DNA of 32,010 nucleotides. Origin: Opitutia bacterium (GTDB taxonomy: Bacteria; Verrucomicrobiota; Verrucomicrobiia; Opitutales; UBA953). The notes below the pieces were generated by a model. The model made no database searches and had not been told where the DNA came from. It saw only the letters and a list, made by a program, of their open reading frames with translations. The DNA lies in the NCBI GenBank assembly GCA_947373115.1, contig CANBWJ010000005.1:1-32010 (forward strand). Reading direction: 5' to 3'. Of the stretch, positions 1 to 8,736 are shown in pieces. The position numbers were made by a program, and so were the translations under genes. Every line of letters begins with the position of its first letter. The stretch's first letter is position 1.

Positions 1-80
1 ATGAGATTCGAACTCACGGTACCCTTTTGGGGTACACCCATTTAGCAAACGGGCGCTTTCGGCCACTCAGCCACCTCTCC
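1..80 (-). tRNA. tRNA-Ser (anticodon GCU), 3' end truncated by window edge
   Basis: Reverse complement reads GGAGAGGTGGCTGAGTGGCCGAAAGCGCCCGTTTGCTAAATGGGTGTACCCCAAAAGGGTACCGTGAGTTCGAATCTCAT: D-arm GGCTGAGTGG, anticodon loop TTGCTAA, long class II variable arm, T-loop GTTCGAATC. Confidence 0.93.
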
Positions 81-108
81 AGGTCCGTTCGCATTTGAAC
101 GGAAAAGA

Positions 109-137
109 GAGATAAAGCACCCCATGATTGAGGTCAA
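109..137 (-). promoter_or_regulatory. sigma70-like promoter of the tRNA-Ser gene
   Basis: On the minus strand TTGACC (132-137) - 17 nt - TATCTC (109-114), about 28 nt upstream of the mature tRNA 5' end. Confidence 0.5.
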
Positions 138-267
138 GCGTATGCGAATCAACTAAGCGTTCGGCTTTAAACATTATACTTTTGCACAGCGACACCGTCG
201 CAATTTGCACTTTTACACCTTTGCATTGAAACAATTCCCCGTGCCCACCTACCCCTCGGCATCTACC

Positions 268-726
268 TTATCTCGCTACATCACCACGGCCAATCACCTT
301 GATGCCGTGGCGTTGTAAAACCGAAGCGGCCAACTCTTGGGCCTCCGTACGCACCACCAAGCCCTGTCGTCCATTGGGACGGGATAAAAATGGGTACACG
401 TAGTAAATATTAATTTCTGCTTTCAGTAAGGCCGAGGTCACGTCTTTGAGCTGTGCCTCAGAATGCAACTCAATCGCCACCACGGAAACCGCATCGTAAG
501 CGAAACGGTGATCAATTAAAACTTGTTCCGCGCGCTCGTGGTAGTCGACCACGATGCGAATAATCGTCGAGTCAGTCGTATCCACCAAGCACATGGCCAT
601 GATATGAATGTCGGCTTGGGCCAACGATTCGACCAACTCATTCAGACGTCCGACTTTATTTTCGACGAAAATAGAAAATTGGCGAACGGGTCCTTGGTCG
701 GGTTCGTTGGTCGTTTCGGCAGCCAT
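268..726 (-). CDS. Tandem ACT-domain protein
   Basis: 152 aa; QFSIFVENKVGRLNELVESLAQADIHIMAMCLVDTTDSTIIRIVV is an ACT-domain signature, followed by a second ACT-like half (HSEAQLKDVTSALLKAEINIYYVYPF). Confidence 0.85.
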   Translation of the reverse strand: MAAETTNEPDQGPVRQFSIFVENKVGRLNELVESLAQADIHIMAMCLVDTTDSTIIRIVVDYHERAEQVLIDHRFAYDAVSVVAIELHSEAQLKDVTSALLKAEINIYYVYPFLSRPNGRQGLVVRTEAQELAASVLQRHGIKVIGRGDVAR

Positions 727-806
727 AGCTTTTTAATGACAGGTTTATTCACATTCTCCAGCCCCTTTTAGATTGATTACCCATTGGCACCGCAAACGCT
801 CGGCTC

Positions 807-2675
807 ATGATTTGCATTTTAGGCATCGTCTTGGCTCAAGCCACCGCCCAACTGCCCGAAACCATCGTCGTTGAATCGCGTCAAACCGCCCCACTCGTCG
901 AGTCCTCTCCCTCTGTCTCCAAAGTCACCATCAATGATGCCACCGACGCTGGCTACGTAACCCTTTCATCGGTCATCGCCACCACCCCAGGCGTCTTCGC
1001 CACTGAACAATCCGGCGAAGGCTCCCAAGCCTCCCTCTTCTTTCGGGGCACGAACTCCAGTCAATCCGTCATCCTGCTCGACGGCCGCCGCCTACCCGAA
1101 GGATTCTCGGGCTCCTACGAAATTGGACGGTACCGCATCTTCGGCCTCAGCTCTATAGAAATTCTCCGCGGCCCTTCTTCCTCTCTTTATGGTGCCAACG
1201 CCCTCGGCGGCGTGGTCGACCTCCGCCTTGCCGAACCCCTCACGTCTACCGAGCGCGGCACAAAAAGTATTTTTGAAGTTGGGTCCTACGGCAGGTACTC
1301 ACTCGCGCTCTCTTATTTAACCAACAACGCCCGCGAACAAAGGGCCGCAACGTACGGCACCGCAGTCTCTGTCACGACCTCACACAACGATGGCTGGCGC
1401 GACAATAGCCAACGCGACAATTACACCGCTCTGGTGAAATCAGAGTGGAGACTCTCGCCCCACCTCGTGCTGGATTTGCTGGGCTCATTTGACCGTGGAA
1501 ATTCGGGCTTACCTGGCCAAGCAACCTCCACCCTGGCGGCTGATCCCAATGATTGGCAAAAAGACAACGGCTGGATGCTCTCACCCGGCTTACGTTATCA
1601 AGACACCCAAACCAACGCCGCCCTCTTCTGGTCGCACGGCGACACCACCGTTAAAAATTACGTCGACGGTACCAATTATTACGGAGCCTATTTGTATTAT
1701 CAAAAGTTTGTCCTAAAGCGCGATGAGGTCACCGCCTTTGTAGATCAAAAGTTCAGTCGCAATTTAACCCTCGGCCTCGGTGCCACCTTTGAGAGCAGCT
1801 ACTTCGACCAGCAAGACCTTGCCGCGGGAAGCTCTACCTGGACCGACACCATGGAGTCGCTCGGCTTCTGGGGTCGGGCCGACTGGACCGCGACTGCCAA
1901 TGACCGCATCAAGGCTTCACTGCGTCACGATTCCTTTACCGATTTCGCAAGCAAATCCACATGGGAACTGAATTACAGCCGCAAGCTCACGAAACAATTT
2001 TATGCCCACGCCAAGGTGGCGACTTCGTATCGCGCTCCTTCTGCCAATGACCTTGCCTATGGGACCTCGGGCGGCCTTCCCCTGCGACCCGAATCCAATC
2101 GCGGCAGCGAAATTGGCCTACGTTACGAAAGCGAAAAACGCAACCGACTCAACTGGACCCTAGTGGCCTTTAAAAATGAACTGACCGACCTCATTGATTT
2201 TGACCCAAACGATAACTACAAGAGCTTCAATATCGCCCAAGCCGAAACCCGCGGCGTGGAGTTGGGCGTTGAAAGTCAGTTAACTAAAAATCTCCGAGTC
2301 TTTGCCGCTGCTACGACACTCAAAACTGAAGCCCTGTCCGACTACCTAGGCATCGTCGCCAAGGGCCAAGCCCTTCTTCGCCGTCCAACCTTCACCCTCA
2401 ACCTTGGCACCGAGTTCACCCCTAATGAAAAATGGGTCGGAGGCATCGCCCTCAACCACATCGAAGGCCGCGACGATTTCGACTGGGATACCGGCACCCG
2501 CGTCCCTCTCCCGAACGCCAATTACTGGCGTACCTGGATTCGTTACACTTTAAATAACGGCCAAGATATTTCCCTGCGCATCGAAAATTTAACTGGCGAA
2601 ACCGCCCCCCCATCTGCCCTCGGCTACGGTGCCCAGCCTCGCTCTGTTTACCTTTCGTTTACGGCAAAATTCTGA
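807..2675 (+). CDS. TonB-dependent outer-membrane receptor (BtuB/colicin-receptor-like)
   Basis: 622 aa; plug region (SSVIATTPGVFATEQSGEGSQASLFFRGTNSSQSVILLDGRRLP...IEILRGPSSSLYGANALGGVVDL) and C-terminal aromatic-ending beta strand (SVYLSFTAKF). Confidence 0.92.
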   Translation: MICILGIVLAQATAQLPETIVVESRQTAPLVESSPSVSKVTINDATDAGYVTLSSVIATTPGVFATEQSGEGSQASLFFRGTNSSQSVILLDGRRLPEGFSGSYEIGRYRIFGLSSIEILRGPSSSLYGANALGGVVDLRLAEPLTSTERGTKSIFEVGSYGRYSLALSYLTNNAREQRAATYGTAVSVTTSHNDGWRDNSQRDNYTALVKSEWRLSPHLVLDLLGSFDRGNSGLPGQATSTLAADPNDWQKDNGWMLSPGLRYQDTQTNAALFWSHGDTTVKNYVDGTNYYGAYLYYQKFVLKRDEVTAFVDQKFSRNLTLGLGATFESSYFDQQDLAAGSSTWTDTMESLGFWGRADWTATANDRIKASLRHDSFTDFASKSTWELNYSRKLTKQFYAHAKVATSYRAPSANDLAYGTSGGLPLRPESNRGSEIGLRYESEKRNRLNWTLVAFKNELTDLIDFDPNDNYKSFNIAQAETRGVELGVESQLTKNLRVFAAATTLKTEALSDYLGIVAKGQALLRRPTFTLNLGTEFTPNEKWVGGIALNHIEGRDDFDWDTGTRVPLPNANYWRTWIRYTLNNGQDISLRIENLTGETAPPSALGYGAQPRSVYLSFTAKF

Positions 2676-2730
2676 GTGTGAATTACCCTTTCTTGCCAAC
2701 CCGGCCACTGGCAGATTAAAGTCCACATTC

Positions 2731-3183
2731 ATGAGTCGGTATTACTTTGCCTACGCCTCCAATCTAGATGCCGCCCAAATGGAGCGACGTTGCCCTGGGG
2801 CACAATACCGCGGCAAAGCCCTTCTGCCTAAACACCGACTCGCGTTCACGCACCCTAGCGTAACCTGGGGCGGCGGCTCGGCTGATATTCTCGAAGACGA
2901 AATCTCTCCCGGCGTCTGGGGTGCCGTCTACGAATTGAATGCCGAAGACTGGGCACGGCTCATCGATGCCGAAGGTCCCAATTACCGTCGCACCAAAGTT
3001 ACCGTTCTAGAGGCTGGAGTCGAAGACTGCCCCCTGGAATGCGATGCCTTTAAGGTGATTGATGCCACCGGCCCACACCTGCCCTCTAAGCTCTATCACG
3101 AGAAAATCGTGAGTGGTGCCTTAGCCCGCGGTCTACCTGCTGGGTGGGTCACTTGGCTAAAAGGTCTATCTAATAAAGGCTGA
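2731..3183 (+). CDS. Gamma-glutamylcyclotransferase-like protein
   Basis: Start reset to ATG 2731 (MSRYYFAYASNLDAAQMERRCP); YASNL substrate loop and DAEGPNYRR catalytic-Glu motif typical of GGCT-like proteins. The track start at 2629 overlaps the upstream CDS. Confidence 0.82.
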   Translation: MSRYYFAYASNLDAAQMERRCPGAQYRGKALLPKHRLAFTHPSVTWGGGSADILEDEISPGVWGAVYELNAEDWARLIDAEGPNYRRTKVTVLEAGVEDCPLECDAFKVIDATGPHLPSKLYHEKIVSGALARGLPAGWVTWLKGLSNKG

Positions 3184-3191
3184 CCTAAATG

Positions 3192-3208
3192 GGGCTTTTT
3201 GAAAGCCC
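3192..3208 (+). other. Short hairpin downstream of GGCT gene, possibly nested in a larger fold (3185-3228)
   Basis: GGGCTTT-TTG-AAAGCCC stem-loop inside CTAAATG (3185-3191)...CATTTAG (3222-3228); no T-tract, so not a clear terminator. Confidence 0.35.
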
Positions 3209-3272
3209 AGCGAGTTAATCACATTTAGTCGGAACATTCTCGACTGGGATGTAATCTCATTATTCTCGTCCT

Positions 3273-3302
3273 TACCCCTATCCCTTACCCTACCCCTATC
3301 CC
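3273..3302 (+). repeat. 12-bp direct repeat TACCCCTATCCC (3273-3284, 3291-3302) directly abutting a start codon
   Basis: Two perfect copies separated by TTACCC, the second ending at the base before ATG 3303. Confidence 0.8.
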
Positions 3303-4853
3303 ATGTCTTCCCTCCACCGTCGCACCTTTCTCAAAAACACGGCACTAGCCACCGCCATGGTCGGTCTCAGCGCTCGCACCTTCGCTCAATCAACGGGTTC
3401 CAATTCGGACATACGCGTCGCGGTTGTTGGTTTTCGTAGTCGCGGACTCGAACACATCAAGGAACTAAAGAAAGTCCCAGGCGTGCGCATCGTGGCGCTC
3501 TGCGATGTTGATTCCGATGTGCTCGCCAAGGGCCTTGTCGATTGTCCCGGAGCCGTCGGATACACCGACATGCGAAAGATGCTCGAAAACAAAAATATCG
3601 ATGCCGTCTCCATTGCCTCACCCAATCACCTGCACGCCCTTCAAGGTATTTGGACCCTGCAAGCCGGCAAACACCTCTACATCGAGAAACCCCTTTCTCA
3701 TAACATATTCGAAGGTCAACAACTCTTGGCCGCAGGTGCTCACTTTAATAACTTAGTCATTCAAGCCGGCACCCAAAGCCGCTCCGGTAATGGCATTCGT
3801 GCCGCCGTTAAAGACGTTCACGCCGGCCTTTACGGAAAAGTAAAAGTCGCTCGTGCACTCTGCTATAAGCGCCGCAAATCGATCGGACCCGCCAAGAAAC
3901 GCGAAATCCCTTCGAACATCGATTATGATTTGTGGAATGGTCCCGCCGACATCCAAGAATCCATTCGGGGCAACCAAACCGATAAACTAATTGAGACCTC
4001 GAGCATGGGCCCAGTACACTACGATTGGCACTGGTTCTGGAATTATGGCGGCGGCGACATGTGCAACCAAGCCGTTCATGAAGTCGATATCGCGCGCTGG
4101 TTCCTCAACACTCACGAAGTCGCCCCCGAAGTGATGTCCATCGGCGGACGCCTGGGTTACAGCGATTGCGGCGAGACCCCCAATAGCTTCCTGTCTATTC
4201 ATAATTACGCCAACGCCCCACTCATTACTGAAGTTCGTGGCCTGCCTTCAGACGGAAAGCCGAGTGGGCAAACTTCAGACGGACATCCTATCGGGCAAAT
4301 GGACACCATTCACAAGCTCAGTAACTCCAGCATCGGCATTGTTATCGAATGTGAAAATGCCACCCTGATTGTGCCGGATTACTTCTCCTGCAAAGCCTTT
4401 GATGCCGCAGGCAATGTCATTAAATCCTACGGAAAACAAGTCAGCCAAGTCGACATGTCCGGCGGCGCCTCAGGCCACCACGCTAACTGGATCGAATGCA
4501 TCCGGGCAGGCTCCAATTCCGACATTCATGCCCCGCTTCAAGAGTGTCACGTGTCCACAAACTTAGTACATGCCGCCAACATCTCTTACCGCCTCGGTGC
4601 CAAGAAGAGCGCCGGCGAAATTGCCGAATCAATTAAATCAAGTAGTGGACTTTCCGAAGCTTTTGGACGACTCAAAGACCACCTCGGTACGAACGGCGTT
4701 AAACTCGACGAGGCCACCGTCACCTTGGGCCTGGCTCTCAATCAAGACCCTAAGACCGAACTCTTCACCGGACCTAACGCCGAAATCGCTAATCGCGACT
4801 TACTGGCGAAACGCGAAGGCCGCGGTGCCTTTAAAATTCCTACTCGTTTCTAA
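3303..4853 (+). CDS. Gfo/Idh/MocA-family oxidoreductase with Tat signal
   Basis: 516 aa; Tat motif RRTFLKNTALATAMVGLSARTFAQ; Rossmann region IRVAVVGFRSRGLEHIKELKKVPGVRIVALCDVD; EKP motif in YIEKPLSHN. Confidence 0.92.
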   Translation: MSSLHRRTFLKNTALATAMVGLSARTFAQSTGSNSDIRVAVVGFRSRGLEHIKELKKVPGVRIVALCDVDSDVLAKGLVDCPGAVGYTDMRKMLENKNIDAVSIASPNHLHALQGIWTLQAGKHLYIEKPLSHNIFEGQQLLAAGAHFNNLVIQAGTQSRSGNGIRAAVKDVHAGLYGKVKVARALCYKRRKSIGPAKKREIPSNIDYDLWNGPADIQESIRGNQTDKLIETSSMGPVHYDWHWFWNYGGGDMCNQAVHEVDIARWFLNTHEVAPEVMSIGGRLGYSDCGETPNSFLSIHNYANAPLITEVRGLPSDGKPSGQTSDGHPIGQMDTIHKLSNSSIGIVIECENATLIVPDYFSCKAFDAAGNVIKSYGKQVSQVDMSGGASGHHANWIECIRAGSNSDIHAPLQECHVSTNLVHAANISYRLGAKKSAGEIAESIKSSSGLSEAFGRLKDHLGTNGVKLDEATVTLGLALNQDPKTELFTGPNAEIANRDLLAKREGRGAFKIPTRF

Positions 4854-4856
4854 ATC

Positions 4857-5621
4857 ATGAAAGGATTCCTTGCCCTCGCACTTATTCCGTTGGCCGCAAT
4901 CGCGGGCGACACCGCCACGAAGGCTGCAAGTGTTTCGCTCGATAACACACTGACCGACGCCGAAAAGACCGCTGGTTGGGTGCTTTTATTCGATGGAAGA
5001 ACCACGACGGGATGGCGCTCATCCAAGGGTCCTGATTTCCCTAAAGAAGGCTGGAGCGTCATTGATGGCATGTTCCACACCATCTCAACTGGCGGCAAAG
5101 AATCCGCTGCCGCTGGCGATATCATCACCACCAACGCCTACAAACAATTCGAAGTATCCGTTGATTTCAAACTCACCAAGGGAGCCAACAGTGGTTTGAA
5201 ATATTACGTTCAACCGAATCTAAACAAAGGCACGGGATCTTCCTTTGGACTCGAGTTCCAAATGCTCGACGACGAAAATCATCCCGATGCTAAATTGGGT
5301 CGCGACGGCAATCGCACCATCGCCTCTCTCTACGACCTCATCACCGCTAAAAACAAAAAGCCTAATCCTGTCGGCCAATGGAACACGGCCTACGTCATCA
5401 CCAAGGGTTCCAAAGTTGAACATTGGCTCAATGGTACCCTCGTAGTGTCGTATGATCGCTCCACCGACGAATTCCGCGCCCTGGTGGCCAAAAGTAAATA
5501 CGGCGACACTGCGAAATACGGTGAACACTTTGGCGAATGGGAATCGGGGCACATTCTCCTGCAAGAACACGGCGATGAGGTTTGGTACAAAAACATTAAG
5601 CTGCAGGATTTAAGCAAGTAA
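4857..5621 (+). CDS. DUF1080 (3-keto-disaccharide hydrolase-type) secreted protein
   Basis: 254 aa; signal peptide then GWVLLFDGRTTTGWRSS...FEVSVDFKLTKGANSGLKYYVQPN...VWYKNIKLQDL, typical DUF1080 motifs. Confidence 0.9.
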   Translation: MKGFLALALIPLAAIAGDTATKAASVSLDNTLTDAEKTAGWVLLFDGRTTTGWRSSKGPDFPKEGWSVIDGMFHTISTGGKESAAAGDIITTNAYKQFEVSVDFKLTKGANSGLKYYVQPNLNKGTGSSFGLEFQMLDDENHPDAKLGRDGNRTIASLYDLITAKNKKPNPVGQWNTAYVITKGSKVEHWLNGTLVVSYDRSTDEFRALVAKSKYGDTAKYGEHFGEWESGHILLQEHGDEVWYKNIKLQDLSK

Positions 5622-5642
5622 GACGGGGTCTAACCACCTGCT

Positions 5643-5687
5643 ACAAGTCACGAGGTGCTTTTCAGCGCCTCGTGACTTGTGTTTTTA
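5643..5687 (+). terminator. Rho-independent terminator after Gfo/Idh-DUF1080 operon
   Basis: ACAAGTCACGAGG (5643-5655) pairs perfectly with CCTCGTGACTTGT (5668-5680), extended by inner pairs around a TTTTCA loop, followed by GTTTTTA. Confidence 0.88.
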
Positions 5688-5710
5688 GGGGCTGTCTCTA
5701 TTGGTAGGCC

Positions 5711-6790
5711 ATGGCCAAAAAGTCCGCTTCCTCTCATAATTTTCCCGATTTCTTACTCGCCCTGCTCGAAGCGAAATCCCCCACCGGGCACGAATTCGCC
5801 GCTCAAGCCGTCATCGATGAAAACGTCGAGCACTTCGCCGACACCTACCGCAAAGACACCCTCGGTAATCGCATCGCCGAGCTCAAAGGCAAAGGCGGCC
5901 CCACTCTGATGTTCGCGGGTCACATCGACGAAATCGGCCTCATCATTTCACACATCGACGACAAGGGCTTTTTATATTTTGAATTTCTCGGCGGCCACGA
6001 CCACGTGATCCCCTCCGGTCGTCGCGTTCACATTCTCACACGTAATGGACCTGTCCTCGGCGTTACGGGCAAACGCGCCGTACACTTACTTTCACCCGAA
6101 GATCGTAAACGCGTCCCCGAACGCCACGACATGTGGATCGACATTGGAGTGACCAGTCGCACCGACGCCCTCAACATCGTCCGCATCGGCGACCCCGCTG
6201 TCTATGCCGACGGTCCCGAAATCCTACGTGGCTCCATCGGCGTAGCCCGTGCGTTCGACGACAAAGCAGGTGCCTACGTTTGCATGGAAGCGTTCCGCCG
6301 ACTCTCCAAAGAATCGGGCCTCGTGGCCCGAGTGGTCTCCGTCGCTACCACCCAAGAAGAAATTGGCACCCGCGGCGCTCAGGTCGCCGCTCAAGGCATC
6401 AACCCCCAAGTCTCCATCACCGTCGACGTCGGTCACGCCACCGATCACCCCGACGCAGACAATCGTAAATTCGGTCGCTTCACTTTATCGGGCGGACCCA
6501 TCATTAGCCGCGGTCCCAATATCAACCCCCTCGTCTTCGACCAAATGGTCGCCGCCGCAGAGTCCGTGGGCATCCCATACCAAATCGCCGCTGAATCGCG
6601 CCCCACGGGCACCGACGCTCGTGCCATTCAGATGGCCAATGGTGGCGTGGCCTGTGGCCTCGTTTCCATTCCCCTGCGTTACATGCACACCCCGGGCGAA
6701 GTGGTCGACCTCGCCGTAGTCGAACAATGCGTCCAACTGCTGGTGGAGTTCGCCACCCAAGTTAAGAAAAACCAAAGCTACGCCTGGTAA
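5711..6790 (+). CDS. M42-family metallopeptidase (glutamyl aminopeptidase-like)
   Basis: 359 aa; LMFAGHIDEIGLIISHID, RAFDDKAGAYVCMEAFRRL, VATTQEEIGTRGAQ, DVGHATDHP metal and catalytic motifs of M42. Confidence 0.93.
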   Translation: MAKKSASSHNFPDFLLALLEAKSPTGHEFAAQAVIDENVEHFADTYRKDTLGNRIAELKGKGGPTLMFAGHIDEIGLIISHIDDKGFLYFEFLGGHDHVIPSGRRVHILTRNGPVLGVTGKRAVHLLSPEDRKRVPERHDMWIDIGVTSRTDALNIVRIGDPAVYADGPEILRGSIGVARAFDDKAGAYVCMEAFRRLSKESGLVARVVSVATTQEEIGTRGAQVAAQGINPQVSITVDVGHATDHPDADNRKFGRFTLSGGPIISRGPNINPLVFDQMVAAAESVGIPYQIAAESRPTGTDARAIQMANGGVACGLVSIPLRYMHTPGEVVDLAVVEQCVQLLVEFATQVKKNQSYAW

Positions 6791-6853
6791 GGACTGGCTC
6801 GGAAAACTGCGTTACAGGTTTGCAGGTGGATAACGGCCCCTCAAGGTAACCCC

Positions 6854-8287
6854 ATGGCATCCGCCCCCACCCTCGTTTGGTTTCGGCAAGACCTTCGGCT
6901 GGCCGACAACCCAGCGCTACAAGCGGCGATTGAAGCGGGAGGAGAAATCATCCCGGTTTATATTCATGATATTAAATCCGAGGGACATTGGGCCCCAGGC
7001 GGCGCCACCCGCTGGTGGCTGCACCACGCCCTGATCGACCTCGCCGAGCAATTTTCGAAAACGGGCGCGACACTGATCATCCGCCAAGGTGATAGCTTAG
7101 AAGAACTACAAAGTATCATCAAAGCAACTGGCGCCACCCAGGTTTTTTGGAATCGTCGCTACGAACCACTCATCGTTCTACGCGACACCCAAATTAAAAC
7201 TGTGCTACGCAATGCTGGCCTCAAGGTTGAATCGTACAACGGCTCACTCTTGCACGAGCCGCATCGCATTAAAAACCTTTCGGGTAATCCTTTCCAAGTT
7301 TTTACGCCGTTCTGGAAAAACTGTTTAGCTAATTTAAAATTCGGCGAACCCACGAAAGCGCCCAAGAAATTAAAAGGTTTAGCGCAGTCATTGCCATGTG
7401 CCTCGGTTGCTTCACTCAAGTTGCTGCCTAAAATTAAGTGGGACACCACCATGAGCACTTTCTGGAACCCCACTCGTGTGGGCGCCGAGAAACGCTTGAA
7501 GGATTTCATCGCGGCACCAGTTAAAGATTACAATACGGCACGCGACATCCCCGATCTCGATGGTACCTCACGCCTTTCGCCCTACCTACACTTTGGCCAG
7601 ATTTCGCCGCTGGAAATTTATACGGCGGCCAAGGCCTCGCCTCACGCCGAAACCAAAAGCGGCGAACGTTACATTGCCGAAATCGGCTGGCGGGAATTTG
7701 GCTACCACCTCCTACATCATTTTAACCACACGCCAGAAAAAGCCCTACGCAAAGAGTTCGACGACTTCCCCTGGCAGCCCGACACCAAACTAGTACGTGC
7801 CTGGCAAAAGGGTCAGACGGGCTTCCCGATTGTCGACGCCGGCATGCGACAACTCTGGCAAACGGGCTGGCAACACAATCGCGTGCGCATGATCGCCGCC
7901 TCGGTGCTCGTGAAACATTTATTACAACCCTGGCAAGCGGGCGCGGCCTGGTTCTGGGACACGCTCGTTGATGCCGACCTCGCCTCTAATACCCTTGGGT
8001 GGCAATGGGCGGGCGGCTGCGGTGCCGATGCGGCTCCGTACTTCCGAGTCTTTAATCCTGTTCTCCAGGGCGAGAAATTCGACCCCGAGGGAGCCTTTGT
8101 GAGGCAGTATGTACCCGAGTTGGCCAAGATGCCTGCCGAGTGGATTCACAAGCCCTGGGAGGCCCCTGCCGAAGTACTTAAGGCAGCTGGCGTGACGCTG
8201 GGTATCAACTACCCAAAGCCAGCCATCGGACTCACCGAAGGACGCGACCGCGCCCTCGAAGCATTCAAGAACTTACGCGGTAAATAA
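6854..8287 (+). CDS. phrB: Deoxyribodipyrimidine photo-lyase (cryptochrome/photolyase family)
   Basis: 477 aa; N-terminal TLVWFRQDLRLADNPAL, C-terminal FAD domain (GWREFGYHLLHHFNHTPEKALRKEFDDFPW, GQTGFPIVDAGMRQLWQTGWQHNRVRMIAASVLVKHL). Confidence 0.95.
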   Translation: MASAPTLVWFRQDLRLADNPALQAAIEAGGEIIPVYIHDIKSEGHWAPGGATRWWLHHALIDLAEQFSKTGATLIIRQGDSLEELQSIIKATGATQVFWNRRYEPLIVLRDTQIKTVLRNAGLKVESYNGSLLHEPHRIKNLSGNPFQVFTPFWKNCLANLKFGEPTKAPKKLKGLAQSLPCASVASLKLLPKIKWDTTMSTFWNPTRVGAEKRLKDFIAAPVKDYNTARDIPDLDGTSRLSPYLHFGQISPLEIYTAAKASPHAETKSGERYIAEIGWREFGYHLLHHFNHTPEKALRKEFDDFPWQPDTKLVRAWQKGQTGFPIVDAGMRQLWQTGWQHNRVRMIAASVLVKHLLQPWQAGAAWFWDTLVDADLASNTLGWQWAGGCGADAAPYFRVFNPVLQGEKFDPEGAFVRQYVPELAKMPAEWIHKPWEAPAEVLKAAGVTLGINYPKPAIGLTEGRDRALEAFKNLRGK

Positions 8288-8337
8288 AAGCGGTATTGTC
8301 CTTGTCGGGCGATGGACATTGCCGTGGATTAATCGTC

Positions 8338-8682
8338 ATGAACGAATCGAATCCCAGCACCTGCCCCGAGTGCACGATGAACGAAATCATTAGTCACACG
8401 AAACACTGGGAATGTGCGACCTGCGGACACGAATGGCCCAAGCCTGAAACCCCGAGCGAGTCCGACGGACCTCGCATCGTCAAAGACGCCAATGGTACCA
8501 TCTTAACAGATGGAGACACGGTCGTTCTTATTAAAGATTTAAAGCTTCGCGGCTCCTCCGGCGTCATTAAAGGCGGTACCAAGGCCAAGAATATTCGGCT
8601 CGTCGACGGTGACCATGAAATCGATTGCAAAATCGATGGCACCCCAATCGGACTTAAGGCCGAGTTTGTAAAGAAGGCCTAA
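8338..8682 (+). CDS. phnA: PhnA-domain protein (zinc-ribbon, YjdM/PhnA-like)
   Basis: Start reset to ATG 8338 (MNESNPSTCPECTMNEI); CPEC...CATCGHEW zinc ribbon plus VKDANGTILTDGDTVVLIKDLKLRGSSGVIKGGTKAKNIRLVDGDHEIDCKIDG. Confidence 0.9.
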   Translation: MNESNPSTCPECTMNEIISHTKHWECATCGHEWPKPETPSESDGPRIVKDANGTILTDGDTVVLIKDLKLRGSSGVIKGGTKAKNIRLVDGDHEIDCKIDGTPIGLKAEFVKKA

Positions 8683-8720
8683 AACAAAAGAGCCCCGAAA
8701 ATTCGGGGCTCTTTTGTTTT
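8681..8720. terminator. Bidirectional intrinsic terminator between convergent phnA and PEP-CTERM genes
   Basis: AAAACAAAAGAGCCCCGAA / TTCGGGGCTCTTTTGTTTT near-perfect 19-bp inverted repeat with A-tract on one side and T-tract on the other. Confidence 0.92.
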
Positions 8721-8736
8721 ATACGCCGAAGGTAGA

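Noticed and set aside
727-806. Cobalamin riboswitch upstream of the TonB-dependent receptor
   Set aside because: The 80-nt gap is too short and no B12-box-like sequence was seen.
6133-6468. 111-aa Arg/His-rich plus-strand ORF
   Set aside because: Out-of-frame shadow of the M42 peptidase gene; low-complexity composition typical of GC-rich alternate frames.
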